Source: CBFGTA01 sp965651595 (GTDB lineage Bacteria; Actinomycetota; Actinomycetes; S36-B12; UBA10799). From it: a stretch of DNA of 45,979 bases. The stretch covers positions 1 to 45,979 of the forward strand of contig CBFGTA010000004.1 of NCBI GenBank assembly GCA_965651595.1. Reading direction: 5' to 3'. Under the pieces are notes generated by a model. The model was not told the DNA's origin and made no database searches. It saw only the letters and a program-made list of their open reading frames with translations. Position numbers and translations under genes: made by a program. Shown in pieces: positions 35,172-43,674 of the stretch. How positions within the stretch are numbered: position 1 is the stretch's first letter; every line of letters begins with the position of its first letter.

Positions 35172-36641
35172 GTGGGACGTGGGCGAAGTGATCCGGCATC
35201 GTCGGGACCCTCGTACACCGAACCCCAACTCAGTCCCGACCGGCCCGCCACGATAGGCCCCATTGAGAAGTCGGCGTTTATTGGCGTAGCTAGCGGGTTC
35301 GTCATCGCGGCGGCGGTGATTGGGATTTTCGGCACGACGCGCTTGCCGGTCTATCTGGGATTCAACTGGTTCTACGTCACCCTCTTGACCTTCGTCGGCC
35401 TCACGTGCGCTCTGCTGCTCATGGTCAACGCGGCCGTTTGTGGTTTTCGGTCAGTCTCAGTGCTGGCCGCTGGCTTCATGTATCTCGCCCTCACCGGGGT
35501 GGGTTTTCTGCTGACTTTTCCCGACGCGTTCGCCGAGGGGCAACTGGTGGGGGGAACGCAGTCATCGGCGTGGATCTACTACCTCTGGCACATCGGTTTC
35601 TGCGCGTTCCTGATCTGGTCAGGGTCACGTCTGACACGCGATTTGACCGACCCACAAGACCAACGTCGCACTATGCTGGTAGCGGGTCTCATCGCATTCC
35701 TGGCGGCAGTGGCCACAGTTGCGTTCGGCATTGGGGCCAGCACCTGGTTGCCACCGCTGCTGGAACTTCGACAGTCAGGCCCAGAAGCCTTGACCCCGAT
35801 GCACTACCCGGTCGCAGCCGCAGTCTTTTTGACGGCACTAGCCGCTCTGGCTGTCACTATTTGGGCTTTCCGACGTTCCCGGTCCAGGCTCCGGCTCTGG
35901 CTAACGATTGTGGCTGGGGTGTTTGCCGCCGATGCCGTTCTTCACCTGTCGACTGACGGGCGGTACAGCCTCGGCTGGTATGGTCCGCGGTTACTGACGA
36001 TCCTGAGCTTACTACTCATCATGGTTGTACTCATCCGCCACGAAGCGGTCAAGAATGGGCAGTTGAGTGCGCTCCTGCATTCGCAGCGACTTGAAGCCGA
36101 TCACCAGCGCCAACAAGCCACTCGGTACCGCGAGTTGTCTCAAATCGACGAACTCACCGGCACCTTGACCCGGCGAGAGACCTTCGCGACACTGTCTCAC
36201 CGCTTGACTCAACGCTCGCAGTCAAGCCCGATCGGCGTTCTATACGTCGACAGCGACGGGTTCAAGGGAGTCAATGACAAGTTCGGCCATGACGTCGGCG
36301 ACCAAGTCCTGCGGCTACTCGCGACCACAATCACTGAACAGGTGGAATCCCATGACGCGGTGGGCCGACTTGGCGGCGACGAATTCCTGGTGATCATGGC
36401 AGGACACGAGCCTGGATCACGGGTGGAATCACTGTGCAGCGCAATCTGCTGCGCAGTGTCAGCGACAGAATTCGGTGGCGAGGAAGAACCCATCCGATTG
36501 GGTGTCAGCATTGGTGGGCTGATCGTGAACTGCCCGGCCGACGTCCAGACGGTCGTTCGGGAAGCCGACCATTTGATGTACCGCGCCAAGCGGTCAACGG
36601 ACTCCCGCTACGAAATCGGACTGCTGTCGGCCAGCCAATGA
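35172..36641 (+). CDS. Membrane diguanylate cyclase, MASE4-like sensor plus GGDEF
   Basis: A 489-residue protein with about eight membrane helices (residues 35-290) followed by a short coiled segment and a GGDEF domain. The membrane part resembles MASE4: a TAWI-type segment followed by WHIGFCAFLIWSGSRL. The active site is GGDEF (401-405), with DSDGFKGVND and FGHDVGD upstream, so it should be an active cyclase. The inhibitory site position holds ESHD instead of RxxD, so product inhibition at that site is unlikely. The GTG start has a -10-like hexamer upstream and no ribosome binding site. Confidence 0.87.
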   Translation: MGRGRSDPASSGPSYTEPQLSPDRPATIGPIEKSAFIGVASGFVIAAAVIGIFGTTRLPVYLGFNWFYVTLLTFVGLTCALLLMVNAAVCGFRSVSVLAAGFMYLALTGVGFLLTFPDAFAEGQLVGGTQSSAWIYYLWHIGFCAFLIWSGSRLTRDLTDPQDQRRTMLVAGLIAFLAAVATVAFGIGASTWLPPLLELRQSGPEALTPMHYPVAAAVFLTALAALAVTIWAFRRSRSRLRLWLTIVAGVFAADAVLHLSTDGRYSLGWYGPRLLTILSLLLIMVVLIRHEAVKNGQLSALLHSQRLEADHQRQQATRYRELSQIDELTGTLTRRETFATLSHRLTQRSQSSPIGVLYVDSDGFKGVNDKFGHDVGDQVLRLLATTITEQVESHDAVGRLGGDEFLVIMAGHEPGSRVESLCSAICCAVSATEFGGEEEPIRLGVSIGGLIVNCPADVQTVVREADHLMYRAKRSTDSRYEIGLLSASQ

Positions 36642-36683
36642 GCGACGTTGGATGAGTCGCGGCGCGGCATTCGCGAATGCTTG

Positions 36684-37034
36684 TTATGCGGCCACCGCGT
36701 TGGGTGTCGCCGCAGGTGGTGTCGCTGTTATCGCCGGTGCTGGGAGGGCCACAACAGTGTTCGCGGATTCGACCACGACAGCGGGGACTGGCTCTGCTGC
36801 ATTAGCAGCACTCTTGACCTTCACTGCTGCCGCAACCTTGACCGCATCTTGGGCCCAGATGGTCGCTACCGCGGCGGCGACTACCGCCGTAGCGACTGCA
36901 GCAACTCCTGGACCTACCAGCGCCTGCGCCACGGGATAGGCAACCCACAGCACCAACACACTCATCGCTGCGGCCACAACATTGATCACGGCGTGAGCCG
37001 CAACTCCGGCGGCATGGGCAGTGTTCGTTGTCAT
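36684..37034 (-). CDS. Small Ala/Val-rich membrane protein, unknown
   Basis: A protein of about 116 residues with two hydrophobic stretches (residues about 15-60) and a long Ala/Val/Pro-rich C-terminal half. It resembles no family I know. The ATG at 37034 is preceded by an AAGGGTGG purine run. The opposite strand also has an open frame of 95 codons (36652-36939), but it lacks a ribosome binding site and is poorer in composition. Upstream (37035-37282) is a relatively A+T-rich, gene-free stretch that probably holds its promoter. Confidence 0.6.
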   Translation of the reverse strand: MTTNTAHAAGVAAHAVINVVAAAMSVLVLWVAYPVAQALVGPGVAAVATAVVAAAVATIWAQDAVKVAAAVKVKSAANAAEPVPAVVVESANTVVALPAPAITATPPAATPNAVAA

Positions 37035-37282
37035 CGAACTCACCACCCTTCGTGATCACTCTCAGTAGCCTTGGATGATTACCCCCTGTAACTTGATTGT
37101 TTCATAGAGTGACACAAAGTGCTGTTGAGTAGGTCTCAGTTGCGCCACCTCGGGCATATTTGGCCCGATCTCACTAGTTAGCGTCGAATCGAGATCGATT
37201 CTGCTCACCCAGGGTAGGGAAATCGTCATCTGGCAAGATCGACGAGCCAGCCAACTACACAGGGTTACCGTCAGTCGTGCCG

Positions 37283-39160
37283 CTACGGCCTGAGACTGTC
37301 CGCTCTGGCCCCGACTGAAGGGATTCTGACGGTGAGTCGACTGCCACCATCAGGCCGAGAGACGAGTTGCCAGGGCAAGCCTTGATCGGTGAATGATCGA
37401 GTACCCATTCCGGATACCCAGGAAGCATCAACGCCGCACCCATCATCATCAACCTGCACGAGGATTGCGTTCGAGGAGTCATCCAGCCTGATCACCGCAT
37501 GTCGGGCCGCACCGTGACGCACAGCGTTGGACACCGCCTCAGTTACCACGTCCACCAGTAGTCGGGCACTCGACTGATTTGTGCGGATCCGTTCTAGCGT
37601 CGCGGGACTCGCGTCCACAGTGACATCGCATACCGCCACCCAAGCAGCACACAACTCAGTGAGCGCCGCGACCAGGTCCACCGGTCCGGTTGTCGTTCCG
37701 GCTTCGGCGAGATCCTCCAAGTCCTCGAGTATCCGCTGCAGACTGTCGCGCACCACTTCCACAGCTGAAGCGACCTGACTGTCGCTCGTTCGCGGATCGT
37801 CCACGTCCGACAAGAGCACTCCAGCCATGGACAATCGGCCCTGCACGTGACCGTGGAGATAGTGCGCGATTGTGCGACGGATACGAAGTTCTTCCCGCTC
37901 GTAGTCGGCCAGTGCCCAGGACACGGCAGCCAGGGCGGCTTCTTCCGAGGCCAGAGCAGCTTTCCCACGATCGACGATCGCGCGTCCGGTGCACCACAGC
38001 AGCGTTGCGATCGACAGCCCCACCATGATCGATACGTTCAACCACCGCGGTCGATCGACTTGTCCCACTGCGAGACGATAAACCGGCGAGACAGCTACCA
38101 TCGCCAGCGCCACTGTCGAGAGAAAGCAGAACCACCGAGCTCGAGGGCCGAGCGACTGGGGGTAGCGCGACACCACCACTCGAACTGCTGCCACCGCCAG
38201 ACCTGCCGCAAGGGCGCACACGGCAGCCGCCCCGAGGGCCTGCCCGCCCTGACCCGCCAGCCCACCGAAACCACCTGCCCAGTGCGACACAGTGAGAAGG
38301 AAAACCACGAGCCCGATGCCGACCGGAGCAAGCGATTCTGGATGCGAAATTCGGTTGACGACCTCCGACCACGCATTCGGCCCCCTGTCGGCGATTGTCG
38401 AGGCTCTCGGGCCGGATACGGACGGAACTGGCGAGCGATCCCGGCGGATCTCGTGGCTCAGCGGCCGCACGTCCGCGACCGCCAGCTGCTGCACATCGTG
38501 CGCCCACGCTTGGATCCGCAGACGATAGTCAACGGGGAAGGTCGAGTCCATGCTCCTGACAATCTCGCGCACCCCAGTCGCAATATGGCGGTCCATGGTG
38601 TCACGGAGGCGCCCACGGGCAACTTCGACGGCCAGACGGTTGCGCTCGAGCACGCGTTCGCGCTCCTCCAATCGGCGCTCGACGTTCGACTTGGTGTGCC
38701 GAAACTGTCGGTACGTCTCCATCAGATAGGCGACCAGCGATACGACAACCGCAATAAGAACGATGCGCAGTGGAACGGCCACGGGCCGCCCGATCAGCTC
38801 GGCGTTCAGCCACGCGGTCGTCACGGCATGCGCGGCGGCTGCGACAAGAGTGACAACAACCATCGCAGCAGCGCGCCGACTGCGTCCGGACAAGAAGTGG
38901 CCGACCAAGAACTGCCCGAGACCTCCAACAACGGCCAAAGCGCCTGTTGCGGCCAGCGCGGCCACTACGAGGGCGAGATAGCGATGTGTCTCCAGCGCAG
39001 ACTCGATCATGACGATCCGGACCGTCAGCAGGGCAAGCACTACTCCAACCGACCCCACGGTAAAGGTCCGCGCCGACGCCAAGAAATCAACGGCCAAGAG
39101 TACTTTTTTCCGGACTGCATCTCGCTGTCGCGACGGCCGGACCCGGCTAGTGCCTCGCAT
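37283..39160 (-). CDS. Sensor histidine kinase, NarL-type, with two membrane blocks
   Basis: A protein of about 625 residues. An N-terminal block of about four helices (35-150) is followed by a ~120-residue cytosolic segment, a second block of about four helices (275-395), a dimerisation helix and an ATPase domain. The HisKA_3-like H-box reads RRTIAHYLHGHVQ, with the likely phospho-acceptor in LHG. The ATPase has the N-box EAVSNAVRHG and the G1 box DDDGCGVD. ATG 39160 has GGAG 8 nt upstream; the frame is open ten codons further. It overlaps the response-regulator gene by 14 bp, so the two form a coupled two-component system. The signal is unknown. Confidence 0.87.
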   Translation of the reverse strand: MRGTSRVRPSRQRDAVRKKVLLAVDFLASARTFTVGSVGVVLALLTVRIVMIESALETHRYLALVVAALAATGALAVVGGLGQFLVGHFLSGRSRRAAAMVVVTLVAAAAHAVTTAWLNAELIGRPVAVPLRIVLIAVVVSLVAYLMETYRQFRHTKSNVERRLEERERVLERNRLAVEVARGRLRDTMDRHIATGVREIVRSMDSTFPVDYRLRIQAWAHDVQQLAVADVRPLSHEIRRDRSPVPSVSGPRASTIADRGPNAWSEVVNRISHPESLAPVGIGLVVFLLTVSHWAGGFGGLAGQGGQALGAAAVCALAAGLAVAAVRVVVSRYPQSLGPRARWFCFLSTVALAMVAVSPVYRLAVGQVDRPRWLNVSIMVGLSIATLLWCTGRAIVDRGKAALASEEAALAAVSWALADYEREELRIRRTIAHYLHGHVQGRLSMAGVLLSDVDDPRTSDSQVASAVEVVRDSLQRILEDLEDLAEAGTTTGPVDLVAALTELCAAWVAVCDVTVDASPATLERIRTNQSSARLLVDVVTEAVSNAVRHGAARHAVIRLDDSSNAILVQVDDDGCGVDASWVSGMGTRSFTDQGLPWQLVSRPDGGSRLTVRIPSVGARADSLRP

Positions 39161-39809
39161 CGTTGCGCTCCGGAGGAGTGAGACGACCATCGTGAAAAAT
39201 ACGCGTGGCCGCCACCCGCGGAGCCAACCCGTCGACGTCTCGCAGCCCGAGGCTGGCGTAGAGACGGGCGAGCAGCGACTCTACCGCTCGGACGCTACAT
39301 CCGCGACGGACGGCGATCTGTTCATTGGTCCATCCGTAGGCGACGAGTCTCAACACTTGGGCCTGGCCAGCACTGAGTTCAACGCCCGACGGTAAAGAAT
39401 AGCGTTCCTCAGCAGTCCCTTCGATGGCCGCCGACACCGCGGCCCGGAGGGTTTCTCGACTCTGAATCTGGTGCTTGACAACATAGGCGGTGTGCGGGCC
39501 CAGTTGGGCCATTCGCGGCTCAATCACCTGGGGCTGTTCGTGTCCGCTGAGGATCACACCGGCGGCCCACGGCATGTCGCGCCGCGCCGCGATCAGCACG
39601 TCCCATCCCGACGGGCCTGGCCCGAGGTCCAGGTCCAGGACAAGCAGATCGGGGTCGAACGCTCGTGCTCGTCCGATGGCGTCGCGCCCAGAGGCAGCTC
39701 GTTCAACCAGGAAGCCGAGTCCCTCGACCATGGCAGCAATCATGGCGCGAGAAAAGTCGTCGTCCTCGGCAACTAAAGCTCGCCGAGTTGATTCGGCATC
39801 TGCAGCCAT
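39147..39809 (-). CDS. Response regulator, NarL/LuxR type
   Basis: A 220-residue regulator. The receiver domain has the acidic pocket EDDD near the N-terminus, the phospho-acceptor Asp in LLVLDLDLG, a switch Ser in ILSGH and the conserved Lys in YVVKH. A LuxR-type helix-turn-helix follows (GWTNEQIAVRRGCSVRAVE). It should be phosphorylated by the kinase encoded immediately downstream and bind DNA. Transcription of the pair likely starts at a leaderless promoter: TAGCCT stands 6 nt before the ATG. Confidence 0.92.
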   Translation of the reverse strand: MAADAESTRRALVAEDDDFSRAMIAAMVEGLGFLVERAASGRDAIGRARAFDPDLLVLDLDLGPGPSGWDVLIAARRDMPWAAGVILSGHEQPQVIEPRMAQLGPHTAYVVKHQIQSRETLRAAVSAAIEGTAEERYSLPSGVELSAGQAQVLRLVAYGWTNEQIAVRRGCSVRAVESLLARLYASLGLRDVDGLAPRVAATRIFHDGRLTPPERNDARH

Positions 39810-39815
39810 CTCACC

Positions 39816-39821
39816 AGGCTA
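39816..39821 (-). promoter_or_regulatory. Putative -10 element, leaderless response regulator-kinase operon
   Basis: On the minus strand TAGCCT lies 6 nt before the ATG at 39809. It is a TANNNT match in the same geometry as the other leaderless starts. Confidence 0.5.
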
Positions 39822-39859
39822 GTTGCTATCGATTGTGGGTGCGACCGGATGCCTCTGCG

Positions 39860-41158
39860 TTACTCCGCGAGACGCTGATCGGTGTTCGTTCCGGCTGCGG
39901 ATACCTCAGTAGTTCCGACGATGGGGGCGAGATCATCGAGCGGTTCCGCGATGGGCTCTGCCGGACCCTGGCGGACTCCAAGGAGGCTCGCCACAGGCAC
40001 CGCGGTCAGACTGTAGATGACCACCGTCCCGACGATGACCACGAATATCAACGGCAACAGTACGTCAGCACCGTCAATGCCGAGCGCGACGAGTGATGCA
40101 CTGAAGCTGGAAGCGGTTGCCGCAGCGACGATTCCACGAGGAGCCATCCAACCCATGAAGGCACGCTCTCGACCTGAAAGTCCTGAACGATAGGTGAGCA
40201 GCCACGCCTGCAGCGGCCGCCACACCACGACAAGCACCACTACGACACCCAGCGCCGGTAGCAACACGGCCTGGACCTCGGCCGGAGTCACCATGGCCGA
40301 AATCGAAATGAACAGCACACCGATAGTGACGTTGATAACTGTATCGAAGAATGGCTTGAGCTCGTGAATGTTGCGCCGGGCCATCCACGGAGCCACGACT
40401 CCCATAATCACAGCAGTCACCAACCCCGCATCCTCGGCCAAGATGTCGGCTGCCACCGCTCCCACGATGACCGCACCCAACATAGCTTCAGTGCCTAGGA
40501 CCTGGTTGGTGCGCGATAACTTCAGCCCGACCCACATCAGGGCCAAACCGACTGCTGCAGTGACGATGCCGATCCCACAACTGACAGCGAAGACCTTGAC
40601 CGCGGTGCCGACAGATCCCTCATCCGAAGCCTGAACTCCCTGCAGCATGATCACCGCTATCAGCGCACCCACCGGGTCAATCAGTGTGCCCTCCCACGCC
40701 AGAATGCGGCGGACGCGGGCGGTCGGGTTCACAAAACTGAGTAGCGGTCCAACGACGGTTGGCCCCGACACAATCAGAATCGCGCCCGCTAGCACGGCGA
40801 TGTTGGGGTTGATGTCGAAGAAGAACAAGACCGATCCGGTCGCCACTGCAAAGGTCAGGAGCGCGCCCACGAAGACCAGAAGGTTGATCACTCGTCGGTC
40901 CTGACGAACTAGCCGCTCCTCGGCGAGTTCCATGCCGCCATGGAAGAGGATCAAGGCTACAGCGATGTTGATCAGAGGCGAGAAAAGGTCGCCGAAGATG
41001 GCTTCAGGGTCCATCTCCGGAATCAGGATTCCCCCCAGAAATCCAACCGGCAGCAGCAACACTAGAGCGGGTAGCCGGAGCCAAGGGGCAATGAGCTGGC
41101 ACCCTACCGCCAGAGCAACCATCGCCGCGATGCCAACCAAGATGGTGTGAGAATCCAT
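39860..41158 (-). CDS. CPA1-type cation/proton antiporter
   Basis: A 432-residue membrane protein with 12-13 helices. The unwound-helix region SGPTVVGPLL and the downstream LAWEGTLIDPVGALIAV stretch, with the ion-binding acidic residues, mark it as a monovalent cation:proton antiporter of the CPA1 superfamily. It probably exchanges Na+ or K+ for protons. The acidic C-terminal tail is short, with no RCK or TrkA domain. The ATG at 41158 stands 6 nt after TAGGGT, so it appears leaderless. Confidence 0.9.
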   Translation of the reverse strand: MDSHTILVGIAAMVALAVGCQLIAPWLRLPALVLLLPVGFLGGILIPEMDPEAIFGDLFSPLINIAVALILFHGGMELAEERLVRQDRRVINLLVFVGALLTFAVATGSVLFFFDINPNIAVLAGAILIVSGPTVVGPLLSFVNPTARVRRILAWEGTLIDPVGALIAVIMLQGVQASDEGSVGTAVKVFAVSCGIGIVTAAVGLALMWVGLKLSRTNQVLGTEAMLGAVIVGAVAADILAEDAGLVTAVIMGVVAPWMARRNIHELKPFFDTVINVTIGVLFISISAMVTPAEVQAVLLPALGVVVVLVVVWRPLQAWLLTYRSGLSGRERAFMGWMAPRGIVAAATASSFSASLVALGIDGADVLLPLIFVVIVGTVVIYSLTAVPVASLLGVRQGPAEPIAEPLDDLAPIVGTTEVSAAGTNTDQRLAE

Positions 41159-41164
41159 GCCCAC

Positions 41165-41170
41165 ACCCTA
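41165..41170 (-). promoter_or_regulatory. Putative -10 element, leaderless antiporter gene
   Basis: On the minus strand TAGGGT lies 6 nt before the ATG at 41158. The adjoining upstream region also contains a small hairpin at 41199-41213. Confidence 0.55.
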
Positions 41171-41198
41171 GGGACGATTGACGCCGAGTGCACCGCCA

Positions 41199-41213
41199 GG
41201 CCGCTAGGCGGCC
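41199..41213 (-). terminator. Small GC hairpin between the UspA and antiporter genes
   Basis: Arms GGCCGC (41199-41204) and GCGGCC (41208-41213) flank a 3-nt loop, 13 bp after the UspA stop. It may weaken read-through into the antiporter gene. The tight loop and lack of a T-run make this tentative. Confidence 0.35.
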
Positions 41214-41225
41214 AGTTTCGAACAG

Positions 41226-42152
41226 CTACGGGTGGATGACGGCGACGGGAATCGTCGCGTGATGCAGGGTGTAGTGAGCTACCGAACCGCGCAACAGGCG
41301 AGACGTGGCACTGTCACCCCGGTTGCCGATCGCGATGAGACTGGCGTTCTCGGTGTCGGCAGCCCTCAACAATGCCTCCGACGGATCTCCCTCGACGACG
41401 AGTCTTTCAACACTGACGCCGAGTTCGTCCAGGCCGCAGCGTTGCACCGCCGCGTCCAAACTGGCCCGCGCTTGCTCAGCCAGCGTCGCGGTGATCGATT
41501 CTGCAGCCCTTGCCGCGTCTTGAGGCTCACTGGAGCCTGCGGCAAAGTTGGAGCGCCAAGCTGCCATCAGAATGACGGTTCCTCCCGTGGCCCTGGCATG
41601 TGCCCCTGCCCAACGGATCGCGGCATCGGCGTCAGGACTGCCGTCGACGCCAACCACAACCCGTGCTGCAGATGGCGGCTGATAGTTGGTCGGTATGACG
41701 ACAGTGCTCTTGAGCCCGTAGGCCGCGCACTGGTCGCTGACGGAACCGAGTAGCAGACTCGCGAAACCACCACGTCCCCGCCGGCCGAGCACAACCAGGG
41801 AGACGTCGACCGACTTGGATGCGTTGACGAGTTCTCCCGCAGGCTCTCCGGCACGCACCACGCTATCGATACGGGAACGCATGTCGGCAGGTATCGCAGA
41901 ATCCAAGAAGGCTTCGACGTCTTGCTCGACCCGGGCCTGTTCTTCGTCGTCCCGAGCCTTCTCTTCTGGGCTCAGGGTGTCGGGCTGGTAAACGAGCCAA
42001 CGTCGATGTGCCGCGTCAGATCGGACACTCAGCACCCTCAGTGCCTGCTCGTGGCCGCGCGCATAGTTGACTGCCCAGTCGAGTGCCGCTTCACTTCCAG
42101 GAGACCTGTCGAGGCCCACCAATACGACTGAACCGGCTTCGTTCTGTCCCAT
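41226..42152 (-). CDS. Tandem universal stress protein (UspA family)
   Basis: A 308-residue cytosolic protein made of two Usp domains. Each carries the ATP-binding glycine motif: VLGRRGRGGFASLLLGS in the first and AIGNRGDSATSRLLRGS in the second, and each begins with a GxDxSPxxxxAxxWA element. Tandem, ATP-binding Usp proteins are common in actinobacteria and are induced by hypoxia or starvation. The ATG at 42152 has GGGGAG 6 nt upstream. A candidate promoter lies about 90 bp upstream. Confidence 0.93.
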   Translation of the reverse strand: MGQNEAGSVVLVGLDRSPGSEAALDWAVNYARGHEQALRVLSVRSDAAHRRWLVYQPDTLSPEEKARDDEEQARVEQDVEAFLDSAIPADMRSRIDSVVRAGEPAGELVNASKSVDVSLVVLGRRGRGGFASLLLGSVSDQCAAYGLKSTVVIPTNYQPPSAARVVVGVDGSPDADAAIRWAGAHARATGGTVILMAAWRSNFAAGSSEPQDAARAAESITATLAEQARASLDAAVQRCGLDELGVSVERLVVEGDPSEALLRAADTENASLIAIGNRGDSATSRLLRGSVAHYTLHHATIPVAVIHP

Positions 42153-42240
42153 GTCCGCTCCCCTGATCATCCGACACCCCGACTGCCACGATTCTCTCGG
42201 CGATGGAAAGAATCAGCTGGGCAATCTGGCCAATCATCAC

Positions 42241-42269
42241 ACTGTAGCTAGATCGATCTTCTACAACAA
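42241..42269 (-). promoter_or_regulatory. Candidate promoter of the UspA gene
   Basis: On the minus strand TTGTTG (42269-42264) and TACAGT (42246-42241) are 17 bp apart. Transcription would start near 42234, giving a leader of about 80 nt. Confidence 0.4.
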
Positions 42270-42718
42270 CTCAACTGATTCTTACGGTTCGCTGCCAAGG
42301 GTGGCGCACTAACCCGCGAACCGGCCTGCTCTATGGCCTGGAGTCTGACCTGCGGCTGCTGCGATGAGACCGGACTCGGCCGGTTTGGTCAACCGATGGG
42401 TGAGAATCGGGCCGTGATTCGGTAGCCAGACCCACCACTGTGGCAGTCGCCACTTGGGCAATCTGGTGGGCAACATCGGCGCTCGCACTCCGGTGGCAGC
42501 CACATTCGGTGCCGAACGATTCCGGTTGGTCCGGCGTAGCACTGGTGGCGTGGTCATTGCGGTCATTCATGGCGATCACATTCCTCTCACCACCGTCCTA
42601 CCCCTTAGCCCCCTGCCAAAACTGCAATCTCACGGCTGTGTCCACAATCTGGTGTGACGCCCTGCACAGTCGCTTCAGTCCGTCCCCACTAGGTACGCCA
42701 AGACGATCGGATCTCTGG
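42270..42718. other. Gene-poor gap between UspA and DUF6159-like genes
   Basis: I see no convincing gene here. Two overlapping minus-strand frames of 82 and 85 codons (42331-42579 and 42309-42566) share the same DNA in different frames, have mediocre third-position GC, and neither has a well-placed ribosome binding site, though GAGAGGA lies just before the longer-reaching one. A very small protein gene remains possible. Confidence 0.5.
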
Positions 42719-42724
42719 CACAAT
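42719..42724 (+). promoter_or_regulatory. Putative -10 element, leaderless DUF6159-like gene
   Basis: CACAAT lies 6 nt before the ATG at 42731, the same hexamer and spacing as at the FUSC gene. Confidence 0.4.
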
Positions 42725-42730
42725 TCGCGC

Positions 42731-43651
42731 ATGCGCAAGATTCACACGGAGAACCCCCGCCCCAAAGGCAAAGATGTTTTTCGAGCCATTCGGGGGCTCG
42801 TAGACGACCATCGGCGCTTGCTAGTTCTTCCGGTGATGTCGGCTGTGTTCGCCACGCTCGCGATCATCATCATCGCGCTACCGGTCGGGGCCTGGGGCCT
42901 GGTCGCAGACTCCACCAACAACCAGACGGTTGAACTCGTCGTCTATATCGTCAGCTTGTGGGTGATGCTGTTTGTGTCCACCGCCATCGCAGTGTTCTTC
43001 CAAGTCGCTCTCGTCTTCGGTGTGATCGCCATCATCAACGGGCAAACCCCAACCGTCGGCTACTGCATCGGGCATGCATTCAGCCGACTGGGCAAGATCT
43101 TGGGTTGGGCGGCGATCTCGGCAACCGTCGGCGTCATCCTCCGACTGCTGACCGATGCGGCAACCGAATCCAACAATGGAATCGTGGTCGTTCTGGGGTT
43201 CCTGGTCCGGTTCGTCGGACAGGCCGCCTGGGCCGTTGCCTCCTTCTTCGTCATTCCCATGATCGTCATTGATAATGCTGGACCGGTCACAGCCATGAAG
43301 AACAGTGTCCGGGTCATCAAGGAAAACTTCGGCACCGTCGTTCGCTCGGGGGCCCGGTTCGGCCTGTACCAGTCCATTCCCCTCCTAGTAGGGCTGTTCG
43401 CGTTCGCCATTGGCATCGTCATCTTGCTCAATGATGACCTGGTGGTCCCCGGCGTCATCCTCATCATCATCGGGATCGTCATCCTGGGGATCACTGCCTG
43501 CATATTCTCGGTGTACGGTGCCGCACTCAAAGCAGTCCTCTACAACTACTCGCAGACCGGAACGCTGCCGCAAAAGCCAGGCTCAGAAGTCTTCGATCAG
43601 TACCAAAAGTGGATGCACGAGGTGGGAGAGAAGTCCGGGCGGCGATTGTAA
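42731..43651 (+). CDS. DUF6159-like integral membrane protein
   Basis: A 306-residue protein with a basic N-terminal segment and six or so membrane helices. The KGKDVFRAIRGLVDDHRRLLVLPVMSA opening (quoted in part: DDHRRLLVLPVMSA), the central FFVIPMIVIDN and the MKNSVRVIKENFG loop are the pattern I associate with DUF6159, a family of unknown function with a glycerophosphodiester-phosphodiesterase-membrane-like fold. It is likely an inner-membrane protein; no catalytic residues can be named. The start is preceded by CACAAT at 6 nt and no ribosome binding site. Confidence 0.72.
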   Translation: MRKIHTENPRPKGKDVFRAIRGLVDDHRRLLVLPVMSAVFATLAIIIIALPVGAWGLVADSTNNQTVELVVYIVSLWVMLFVSTAIAVFFQVALVFGVIAIINGQTPTVGYCIGHAFSRLGKILGWAAISATVGVILRLLTDAATESNNGIVVVLGFLVRFVGQAAWAVASFFVIPMIVIDNAGPVTAMKNSVRVIKENFGTVVRSGARFGLYQSIPLLVGLFAFAIGIVILLNDDLVVPGVILIIIGIVILGITACIFSVYGAALKAVLYNYSQTGTLPQKPGSEVFDQYQKWMHEVGEKSGRRL

Positions 43652-43674
43652 TCGCACGACAAGGACTCGCCGGT

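Noticed and set aside
36652..36939. Plus-strand frame of 95 codons opposite the small membrane protein
   Set aside because: It has no ribosome binding site or leaderless hexamer; the minus-strand frame is longer, has a purine-rich leader and reads as a membrane protein.
37847..39181. A 444-codon plus-strand open frame
   Set aside because: It is antisense to the histidine kinase, which has complete kinase motifs; the antisense product is rich in His, Arg and Asp with no recognisable fold.
42309..42579. Two overlapping minus-strand small frames
   Set aside because: They use the same DNA in different frames, with weak codon bias and no good start signals; at most one could be real and I cannot choose.
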